DNA of 5,956 nt from an uncultured Collinsella sp. Its GTDB lineage: Bacteria > Actinomycetota > Coriobacteriia > Coriobacteriales > Coriobacteriaceae. Below, in pieces: positions 1 to 4,947 of the stretch. The number at the start of each line of letters is the position of its first letter. The stretch's first letter is position 1. A program made the position numbers and the translations under genes. The stretch spans positions 1-5,956 of the forward strand of contig CABUKY010000115.1 in NCBI GenBank assembly GCA_902492185.1. Direction: 5' to 3'. The notes beneath the pieces are model-generated. The model had not been told where the DNA came from. It searched no databases and saw only the letters and a program-made list of their open reading frames with translations.

Positions 1-1
1 T

Positions 2-30
2 TTTTTTATTACCAATTTTTCGGCTAGAAT
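2..30 (+). promoter_or_regulatory. possible promoter of the Rrf2-family regulator gene
   Basis: A TAGAAT hexamer at 25-30 matches the -10 consensus at five of six positions. The T-run at 2-7 sits 17 bp upstream, where a -35 box would be, but matches TTGACA only weakly. Transcription would begin near 37, giving a leader of about 30 nt. The stretch is markedly AT-rich compared with the rest of the window. The T-run at 1-7 could instead be the tail of a terminator of a gene outside the window, since its left context is not visible. Confidence 0.35.
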
Positions 31-66
31 TTCTACGGACTAAATGACCGAAAGGCAGCACTATAC

Positions 67-495
67 ATGTTGGTTTCTACTAAGGGCAGATATGCCCTGC
101 GCGTTATGGTCGATCTGGCCGAGCACCAGGCGGCCGGTCGCATCCCGCTCAAAGAGATCGCGGCGCGACAGGGGATTTCCGAGAAATATCTCGAGAACAT
201 CTTGGCTACGCTCGTGCGCGCCAACATGCTTTCGGGTATGCGTGGCAAGGGCGGCGGCTATGTGCTCACGCGCCCGCCCGAGCAGTACACGGTGGGCGAG
301 ATCTTGCGCCTGACCGAGGGCAGTCTGGCGCCGGTCGCCTGTCTGGATGGCGACTGCAAGGGCTGCTCGCGTTCGGATGAGTGCCCCACGCTCGACGTGT
401 GGAAGAACCTGGACAAGCTCATCAACGACTACCTCGACGGTGTGACGCTTGATCAACTTGTCGCTCCCAATCATGGCTACGACTACGTCATCTAA
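67..495 (+). CDS. Rrf2/IscR-family transcriptional regulator, probable Fe-S sensor
   Basis: This 142-residue protein is a winged-helix DNA-binding regulator of the Rrf2 family, which includes IscR, NsrR and CymR. The start is set by the typical family N-terminus (STKGRYALRVMVDLA, residues 4-18), and GAAAGG at 50-55 lies 11 nt before the ATG. The helix-turn-helix spans about residues 27-55 (IPLKEIAARQGISEKYLENIL region) and is followed by the GKGGGY wing at 60-65. The sensor loop carries Cys92, Cys97, Cys100 and Cys106, followed by the usual PTLDVW segment. Cys92-x7-Cys100-x5-Cys106 fits Fe-S-binding members, and Cys97 is an extra possible ligand. The length is usual for the family. In known members, cluster loss or nitrosylation changes DNA binding. 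The signal and targets here cannot be read: no iscS or cysteine gene is adjacent within the window. The gene stands alone, ending before a strong terminator. The family call is sure, the subfamily is not. Confidence 0.93.
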   Translation: MLVSTKGRYALRVMVDLAEHQAAGRIPLKEIAARQGISEKYLENILATLVRANMLSGMRGKGGGYVLTRPPEQYTVGEILRLTEGSLAPVACLDGDCKGCSRSDECPTLDVWKNLDKLINDYLDGVTLDQLVAPNHGYDYVI

Positions 496-504
496 CCCAC
501 ACCT

Positions 505-535
505 GCATTTGGGGACGGGGTGGAAATGGTAGATT
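505..535 (+). repeat. GGGGACGG-type intergenic repeat copy (possible REP-like element)
   Basis: Just after the regulator's stop codon lies GGGGACGGGG at 511-520, followed by TGGAAATGG. Its first eight bases recur at 1687-1694 and, inverted, at 1745-1752, each followed by a purine-rich GGAAA-containing stretch. All three lie in non-coding spacers, which suggests a dispersed palindromic repeat family rather than chance. This copy has no inverted partner nearby, so it may be a single or decayed unit. Membership in a REP family is inference from the shared core only. Confidence 0.35.
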
Positions 536-563
536 CTCTCGCCCTTTGAGACTTGAAAAATAA

Positions 564-601
564 GAAGGCCGCCCATTTTTGCGATGGGCGGCCTTCGTTT
601 T
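564..601. terminator. bidirectional intrinsic terminator between convergent genes
   Basis: A perfect 13-bp stem is formed by GAAGGCCGCCCAT (564-576) and ATGGGCGGCCTTC (584-596) around a 7-nt loop. On the plus strand a TTTT run follows at 598-601. On the minus strand the stem is followed by TTATTTTT, the complement of the A-rich stretch at 556-563. It therefore fits as the terminator for both the Rrf2-type gene (+, ending at 495) and the small membrane protein gene (-, ending at 637). The minus-strand tail is the better T-run. Confidence 0.88.
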
Positions 602-636
602 GGGCTGTTGAGACGGACATGGCCGGAATGGCCGTT

Positions 637-1002
637 TTAGTCCTCGGCGATGCTGTCGAGGATGCTGCGCGTGATGGACACCAGGATGCTGCCCATAAAG
701 GCCGATCCAAAGCTGGCGATGGAGATGCCGACGCCCAGCAGGTTGACCGACAGGTAGCTCGCGAGCTCAAGCATAAAGCTGTTGACGACAAGCTGGAAAA
801 TGCCCAGCGTAATGATCGTGAGCGGCAGCGAGATGACCGTAAGGAACGGTTTGACGAACGAATCGACAATGTTCAGGAACAGTCCCACAAAGGCAAAGCA
901 GACCCAGGTCTCGGCAAAGCCGAAGGGTTGGATACCGGGGACGAGGAACGTGGCGATCGCGATGGCGATCGAGGTGAAGAGCCAGTTAAGCATAAAGCGC
1001 AT
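637..1002 (-). CDS. small four-helix membrane protein, YvlD / phage holin family IV type
   Basis: This 121-residue integral membrane protein has four hydrophobic segments, at about residues 4-24, 29-50, 54-78 and 84-111. The central stretch (NIVDSFVKPFLTVISLPLTI, residues 44-63, then TLGIFQLVVNSFML) is the signature of the family to which Bacillus YvlD belongs, annotated in databases as 'mycobacterial 4 TMS phage holin, superfamily IV'. Members are usually 110-125 residues, so this is full length. Despite the name, they are widespread chromosomal proteins of unknown function; some are linked to envelope stress genes, and holin activity should not be assumed. No lysin or phage gene is nearby. 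On the minus strand AGAAAGGA (complement of 1011-1018) lies 8 nt before the ATG, supporting the start. The gene is convergent with the Rrf2-type regulator, shares its terminator, and is divergent from yerC. The last five residues (DSIAED) are polar, suggesting a short exposed tail. Confidence 0.88.
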   Translation of the reverse strand: MRFMLNWLFTSIAIAIATFLVPGIQPFGFAETWVCFAFVGLFLNIVDSFVKPFLTVISLPLTIITLGIFQLVVNSFMLELASYLSVNLLGVGISIASFGSAFMGSILVSITRSILDSIAED

Positions 1003-1190
1003 GGCGTGAATCCTTTCTTGCGCCGGGATTGCTGGCGTCGCGTGAAGCGGCTTACGGCGGCGACCTGGATGGTTGCGCGGGCGCGCCGCGGTGTTTGGGC
1101 GCCCATTGTCTCAAATATTCGTGGAGCTTACGTGCGCATATGGTTTCTAAACGGCGTTCGTCCTGAAAAACGCGCCGCTGGCAGAGAGTC

Positions 1191-1221
1191 TTGTCGCTTT
1201 AGTTTGGTGGTGTGCTACACT
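1191..1221 (+). promoter_or_regulatory. probable promoter of yerC (extended -10)
   Basis: TGCTACACT at 1213-1221 is an extended -10 element, with TG one base before TACACT (four of six consensus positions). TTGTCG at 1191-1196 is an acceptable -35 box at a long 19-bp spacing, which an extended -10 can tolerate. Transcription would start near 1228 and give a leader of about 100 nt before the yerC start codon. No other comparable promoter is seen in this spacer on the plus strand. Confidence 0.45.
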
Positions 1222-1315
1222 GCTGCGGGCAAATGACCCATGCATAGTTTTATTGCATATTACGGGCGAACGATGCCCGATGTCAGTATCAACTTCGATG
1301 CCTTATGGCGGGTTT

Positions 1316-1325
1316 GGCGGTGATC
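1316..1325 (+). promoter_or_regulatory. extended Shine-Dalgarno of yerC
   Basis: GGCGGTGATC matches the ten-base complement of the usual 16S rRNA 3' end (GGAGGTGATC) at nine positions, the only change being A to C in the core. It is followed by one G and then the ATG at 1327, so the core-to-start spacing is 6 nt. The in-frame TGA at 1321-1323 rules out an upstream start for yerC. Confidence 0.7.
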
Positions 1326-1326
1326 G

Positions 1327-1626
1327 ATGAATATCGAGAACATGTTTGACAAGCCTGATGTCAAGCAGCTGGTCCACGCATTTAGTCTTTTGGACGACGA
1401 GAACGATATCCAAGCGTTTTTGACCGATATCTGCACGCCGCGCGAGATCTGCGATTTATCTCAGCGCCTGCAGGTTGCGCGCTATCTGGACGAGGGCGAG
1501 CCCTATGTTGAGGTTCAGGCCCGCACCGGCGCTTCGTCCACCACGGTGAGCCGCGTGTCCAAGGCGCTTAATGGCGAGTACGGTGGCTATCGCAAGATCC
1601 TCATCAAACTGGAGGATGGCGAGTAG
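1327..1626 (+). CDS. yerC: YerC/YecD-type TrpR-superfamily DNA-binding protein
   Basis: This 99-residue helical DNA-binding protein belongs to the YerC/YecD branch of the TrpR superfamily. The landmarks are a conserved TPREI at residues 37-41, SQRLQVARYL at 45-54, then a helix-turn-helix at about 60-82 with YVEVQARTGASSTTVSRV, and the family's C-terminal GGY (86-88). The typical length is about 100 residues, so it is complete. Unlike true TrpR, members of this branch are not known to bind tryptophan, and their regulons are poorly defined. TrpR relatives act as dimers, so dimerisation is expected. The start is fixed by a stop codon 4 nt upstream and a strong ribosome binding site. The gene has its own likely promoter and is followed directly by an intrinsic terminator, so it appears monocistronic. 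In Bacillus, yerC lies near the pcrA helicase operon; here it precedes another UvrD-type helicase operon, which may be coincidence. The family call is firm; regulatory targets are unknown. Confidence 0.92.
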   Translation: MNIENMFDKPDVKQLVHAFSLLDDENDIQAFLTDICTPREICDLSQRLQVARYLDEGEPYVEVQARTGASSTTVSRVSKALNGEYGGYRKILIKLEDGE

Positions 1627-1652
1627 GCCAGCGGTAAAAACAAATTGCGCAG

Positions 1653-1678
1653 AACCGTCCCTTCGGGGGCGGTTTTTT
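1653..1678 (+). terminator. intrinsic terminator of yerC with TTCG tetraloop
   Basis: AACCGTCCC at 1653-1661 pairs with GGGGCGGTT at 1666-1674 (nine pairs, one of them G-T) around a TTCG loop, and a T-run of six (1673-1678) closes it. UUCG loops are unusually stable. It begins 26 nt after the yerC stop codon and separates yerC from the addB-addA operon. The left arm contains CCGTCCC, the complement of part of the GGGGACGG core repeated elsewhere in the window. Confidence 0.9.
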
Positions 1679-1760
1679 GATTCCTCGGGGACGGAGGAAA
1701 ACGTATCACCGGGTTAGACTGACCCCTTGTTGATCCGTTTTCCTCCGTCCCCACGGGATC
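1679..1760. repeat. 82-bp composite inverted repeat (REP/BIME-like)
   Basis: Two 32-bp units in opposite orientation, 1679-1710 on plus and 1729-1760 on minus, agree at 27 of 32 positions. They share a perfect 17-bp core, GGGGACGGAGGAAAACG at 1687-1703 and its reverse complement at 1736-1752, followed by one mismatch and then ATCA. The 18-bp centre contains a small nested hairpin (GGGTTA at 1711-1716 with TGACCC at 1720-1725, one G-T pair). The whole element can fold into one long hairpin or cruciform. No T-run follows either arm, so it is not a standard terminator. No transposase is near. The layout of two head-to-head palindromic units resembles the paired REP elements that RAYT transposases mobilise in other bacteria, but this assignment is inference. 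Confidence 0.75.
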
Positions 1761-1796
1761 AAATCTGTTGGCGTGGGGCAAATCTGTCCGCGTGGG
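1760..1796 (+). repeat. tandem pair of 18-bp direct repeats upstream of addB
   Basis: CAAATCTGTTGGCGTGGG at 1760-1777 is repeated as CAAATCTGTCCGCGTGGG at 1779-1796, matching at 16 of 18 positions with a 19-bp period. The first copy begins at the last base of the large inverted repeat, and the second ends 49 bp before the addB start codon. The position would suit an operator pair or a promoter-proximal duplication, but no recognisable -10/-35 pair accompanies it. It may equally be a by-product of the neighbouring repeat element. Confidence 0.6.
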
Positions 1797-1845
1797 CGGG
1801 TAGGATGAATGCATTGATTATTGCGAACGGTTTGAGTGGAGGACC

Positions 1846-4800
1846 ATGCCTGTTCGAATCTATACCACCAATACCGGTACGGACTTGAGCGATGCCGAGG
1901 CGGCGTTGCTCGCCGACCTGGTTGCCCGCCACGGGCGTGCCGTTTTGCTGGCGCCCTCGTTTGCCGAGCTCGACCTGTGCCGTCACGATGCTGCGGTTGC
2001 TGGCGTCTCGCTGGGCGTTGACTACAAAACCCCCGCGTCGTGGCTTCGTTCGCTGTGGGAGCTTATGGGCGATGGCCGCAGCTTCGTCGACAACATGCAG
2101 CGCCAGATGCTGTTCTCGGACATAATCGCCCGTCGCGACGATGCCGGCCTGCAGCCGCTTTCGCGCAGTCAGGGCACGGTGCGCATGCTCGCGCGCATGG
2201 CCCGCGATGTGCTGCCGGGCGTAGCGGGAACGGGTGCCGAGCGCTGCTGCGGTGCCGCCGCTCAGCCCGAGCCCAAAAGCGCCGCCGAGGCTCGCGTGTT
2301 CGAGCTGTTGAGTGCCTATGCGAGTGGCTTGGACCGTCGAGACATGGTCGAGCCCTGCGAGGCGGCTGACCTTATGGCCGACGCTTTGGCCGACAACCTA
2401 CCGGTGTGCGCCCGCGCGGTATGCGTGCGCGGCGTCACGTCGTTTACGCACGGCCTGCTCGAGTTGCTGTCGGCCGTGGCAAACAACGGGGGAGAGGTCG
2501 TTGTGCTGCTTGCCCGCGAGCAGGCGGCAATGCGCGAGGACCTGGCTGCCGCCTTTGATGCCCGCGGTGTGCTGTTTGAGGTCGCGCCGCTGGGGGAGGA
2601 CGCCGGCGCGTCCGAGACCGCTTCTGCGCCTGCTGCTCAGCCCGCCTTTGTAGAGGTTGCCGGCCCTCACGCCCGCGCCCACGCCTATGTGGATGCAATC
2701 GATGAGCTGGTAAAAACGTGTGAGGACGCCGCGGTCGACGGCGGTGTCACGGCGTCCGCGGACCCCGTGCGCGTGCTCGTGGTGTCTGCCCGGGCACCCC
2801 AGCTGTTCGGTGAACTCGCTGCCCGTTTGGCGGCGCGTCACATTGCTGCTGAGACAACCGAGTTCACGGCGTTTTCCCAATCCATCGCGGGCAGGCAGTT
2901 CACGGCGCTGGCCGATCTGATCGAGCGCATGAAGGCCGCCGACGAGGGCACCGCCTCCAAGACCGAGTGGTGGCCCGCGCCGGAGCTTGCCGACTGGATT
3001 TATAGTCCGCTTTCGGGTGCCGATGCCGCCAGCGCGCGCACCTTCGACAAGAACATGCGCCTGTCGCGCGGCAAGACCACTGCGGGCGTCAAGAGCTTGC
3101 TGCAGAGCGTGCAGGGCCAGGTGAGGGGTGCCCGCAAGGCTGCCAGTGATGAGAACTGGTTTAAGAACGTGCCGTGCGTGGTCTCGGACGTGTTCCAAGC
3201 GCTGTGGCGCGACAAACCCGTGACGGCACTCAAGGCCATGCTCGCCGTCGCCGAGGCGTTGCCCGATCGCGCCCTTGGAGGCTTTGACGGTCAGGCTCGT
3301 CGCCAGGCGGAGACCGCCCTACTGCGACATGCCATCGACATCCTTATGAACGACGCCCGCGCGCTCGACGTGTCGCAAGCCGCGACCGTGCCCGTGCTCG
3401 ACGGCGTTCGTACCAAGGTGGACAAGCGCAGCACCGCATACGATTACGAGACCTACGAGGTCGACCGCGCGCCGCGCGCCCAGGTGCGCTTTGCGTCGCT
3501 TGCCGATGCGGCAGCCCTGCGCCCCGCCAGCTACGATGCCGTGCTGTTTACCGACGTCGACCTGGACAGTTATCCGCTTTCGCACGAGGAGGGCCCGCTG
3601 GCCACGCTGACGGCGGAGTTAGATCGCAGCGGTGTGACGCTTGAGCCTGCCGCCTTGTTGCGCGTGCGCTTTGGCCGCGTGATGCAGGCCGCGCGCGGCC
3701 CCGTTGTGCTCGCCCGCGTGACCCACGATCGCCAGGCGCGCGAGTGCTACCCGGCTGCCGTGTGGACCGAGCTGCGGGCGCACGCCGAGGCTGCCGGCGC
3801 CGCCAAGGTTGCATGCGTGGGCGAGGGCGGTATCGTCGCCGATTTTGATCCAGCGGCCGGCGAGGGCATCGAGTACAAACGCGTCGTGTGCGAGGCTCCT
3901 CAGCATTTGAGTGAGGCGGCTGTGCCGTACCTGGTCCTGCGTCGCCGCGATGGCGAGGGCGAGAACGCGCCGCTCGTGCCGCGTCTGACGTCCGCCTCGC
4001 AGATTGAGGCGTACTCGACGTGCCCGCTGTGCTGGTTTGTGTCGTATCGCGTGAAGCCCCAGTCCATCGACGCGGGCTTTGGCAACATGGAGAAGGGTAA
4101 CTTTGTCCACGACGTGCTGGAGCACCTGCATGCTCGTCTGCCCCAGGAGGGCATGGAGCGTGTGACGCCCGAGAATCTGCCGCGCGCTCAGGAGCTGCTG
4201 CGCGAGGTCTTTGACGAGACGTTGGCCGAGCACGCCGGCAAGCGCGGCACGGAGGGCCCGCTGGTGCCGCTCTCTGCGGTGGAGGAGCGCCAGGTGGCCG
4301 AGATTCTGCCGCAGCTGGAGGGCGTGCTTGCCTATGAAGCCGAGGCGCTGACTCCTTTTGCACCGCGCTACCTGGAGTTTGCCTTTAACGAGCTCAAGGT
4401 CGAGTATGCCGGTTGGCCGCTTGGCGGGCGCATCGACCGCGTGGACGTGGACGCCGAGAATCGTGCCGTGGTGATCGACTACAAGCATCGCACGGGCGTT
4501 GAGGAGTTTAAGCTCGCCGACCCTACGGTGCGCGACGAGGAATCGGGCACGGCGCCCATCGACGATCCGCGGTGGCTACCGCCCCACACTCAGACGCTCA
4601 TCTACGCCCAGGCCATGCGCCGGGCGCTGGATTTGGACACCCGCGCGGCGCTCTACTTTTCGACCAAGGGCGGCAAGCCGGCGTTGCGCGGTGCCGCGAG
4701 CGCCGAGCTGCTCGAGGAAGAGCGGGGCGACGGTCGCATCCCGGGCCTTAAGAAAGGTTTCCCCGGCGAGGGGGGCAGCATGGACTTCGACGCCCTGCTC

Positions 4801-4944
4801 GATCGCGTGGAGGCCGGCATTGCTGAGCGCCTGCGCGAGCTCGAGGCAGGCAACGTTGCCGCCGTCGACCCGGCGTCGGCTCAGGCCGCGCATGCGCGCT
4901 GCTCGTATAACCACGAAGGAACGTTTGTAAGGAGGGACGTGTAG
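1846..4944 (+). CDS. addB: AddB-like subunit of the AddAB helicase-nuclease, PD-(D/E)XK nuclease
   Basis: This 1032-residue protein is the likely nuclease partner of AddA in processing double-strand breaks before RecA loading. The C-terminal third is a RecB/AddB-type nuclease: His755 (GNFVHDVLEHL), Asp864 in GGRIDRVD, Asp878 and Lys880 in VIDYKH, then a QTLIYAQAM motif. All expected catalytic residues are present. The N-terminal part looks like an inactive helicase fold: VLLAPSFAEL (33-42) resembles the segment after a P-loop, but no GxxxxGKT is found. Alanine- and proline-rich linkers lie at about 126-150 and 250-267. Iron-sulfur ligands look altered: Cys726 and Cys729 lie before the nuclease core, but the C-terminus has one cysteine (Cys1019) between His1016 and His1023 instead of CxxCx5C. 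GGAGG at 1838-1842 is only 3 nt from the ATG, a tight spacing; no in-frame alternative start exists back to the TAG at 1801. It is somewhat shorter than Bacillus AddB (about 1165). A generic annotation would be PD-(D/E)XK nuclease family protein. Confidence 0.85.
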   Translation: MPVRIYTTNTGTDLSDAEAALLADLVARHGRAVLLAPSFAELDLCRHDAAVAGVSLGVDYKTPASWLRSLWELMGDGRSFVDNMQRQMLFSDIIARRDDAGLQPLSRSQGTVRMLARMARDVLPGVAGTGAERCCGAAAQPEPKSAAEARVFELLSAYASGLDRRDMVEPCEAADLMADALADNLPVCARAVCVRGVTSFTHGLLELLSAVANNGGEVVVLLAREQAAMREDLAAAFDARGVLFEVAPLGEDAGASETASAPAAQPAFVEVAGPHARAHAYVDAIDELVKTCEDAAVDGGVTASADPVRVLVVSARAPQLFGELAARLAARHIAAETTEFTAFSQSIAGRQFTALADLIERMKAADEGTASKTEWWPAPELADWIYSPLSGADAASARTFDKNMRLSRGKTTAGVKSLLQSVQGQVRGARKAASDENWFKNVPCVVSDVFQALWRDKPVTALKAMLAVAEALPDRALGGFDGQARRQAETALLRHAIDILMNDARALDVSQAATVPVLDGVRTKVDKRSTAYDYETYEVDRAPRAQVRFASLADAAALRPASYDAVLFTDVDLDSYPLSHEEGPLATLTAELDRSGVTLEPAALLRVRFGRVMQAARGPVVLARVTHDRQARECYPAAVWTELRAHAEAAGAAKVACVGEGGIVADFDPAAGEGIEYKRVVCEAPQHLSEAAVPYLVLRRRDGEGENAPLVPRLTSASQIEAYSTCPLCWFVSYRVKPQSIDAGFGNMEKGNFVHDVLEHLHARLPQEGMERVTPENLPRAQELLREVFDETLAEHAGKRGTEGPLVPLSAVEERQVAEILPQLEGVLAYEAEALTPFAPRYLEFAFNELKVEYAGWPLGGRIDRVDVDAENRAVVIDYKHRTGVEEFKLADPTVRDEESGTAPIDDPRWLPPHTQTLIYAQAMRRALDLDTRAALYFSTKGGKPALRGAASAELLEEERGDGRIPGLKKGFPGEGGSMDFDALLDRVEAGIAERLRELEAGNVAAVDPASAQAAHARCSYNHEGTFVRRDV
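4929..4936 (+). promoter_or_regulatory. Shine-Dalgarno of addA inside the end of addB
   Basis: AAGGAGGG lies within the last codons of addB and 11 nt before the addA ATG at 4948. It is close to a perfect anti-16S match. With the addB TAG at 4942-4944 falling between it and the start codon, ribosomes ending addB would uncover and reach the addA start, so translational coupling is likely. Confidence 0.8.
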
Positions 4945-4947
4945 ACC

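Larger units (their letters stand above)
1003..1326. other. 324-bp divergent intergenic region
   Basis: This spacer separates the minus-strand membrane protein gene from yerC and must hold promoters for both. The left part (1021-1110) is very GC-rich and contains two palindromes, GGCGCGCC at 1080-1087 and TGGGCGCCCA at 1096-1105. I found no convincing promoter for the membrane protein gene, only its ribosome binding site at 1011-1018. The right part holds the likely yerC promoter (1191-1221) and a leader of about 100 nt. That leader contains ATGCA/TGCAT arms at 1240-1244 and 1254-1258, and a hairpin CGGGC/GCCCG at 1263-1267 and 1275-1279 with no T-run. An ATG at 1240 opens a 27-codon ORF ending in TGA at 1321-1323; it has no clear Shine-Dalgarno, so it is not called as a gene. 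Confidence 0.6.

Noticed and set aside
61..576. Minus-strand open frame of 171 codons opposite the Rrf2-type gene
   Set aside because: The plus-strand frame is an unmistakable Rrf2 protein; this antisense frame starts in the terminator stem and has no family resemblance.
618..634. Short GGCC/GGCC hairpin after the membrane protein gene
   Set aside because: The stem has only four pairs and no adequate T-run on the minus strand; the 13-bp hairpin at 564-596 is the convincing terminator.
637..1002. Prophage lysis gene, from the 'phage holin' family name
   Set aside because: The family is mostly chromosomal and of unknown function. No endolysin, structural or integrase gene is nearby, and base composition is like its surroundings.
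1080..1105. Palindromes GGCGCGCC (1080-1087) and TGGGCGCCCA (1096-1105) as operators
   Set aside because: Short GC-only palindromes are expected by chance in sequence this GC-rich, and no promoter for the minus-strand gene could be placed beside them.
553..1236. Plus-strand open frame of 227 codons across the terminator and the membrane protein gene
   Set aside because: It starts within the terminator region and runs antisense to the YvlD-type gene. Its product is charged and repetitive in Asp, Arg and Lys without a family, while the minus-strand frame has clear membrane segments and a ribosome binding site.
1679..1760. The large inverted repeat as a terminator for yerC
   Set aside because: No T-run follows either arm, and a complete intrinsic terminator lies immediately upstream at 1653-1678.
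1805..1885. ATG at 1805 as the start of addB or of a leader peptide
   Set aside because: It is out of frame with addB and yields only a 26-codon frame ending inside addB. The addB frame has a TAG at 1801 and no start between it and 1846.
3619..4488. Long minus-strand open frame (289 codons) and others opposite addB
   Set aside because: They are antisense shadows created by the GC-rich third positions of addB. They have no recognisable domain, low-complexity Arg/His/Ala-rich translations and no suitable ribosome binding sites.
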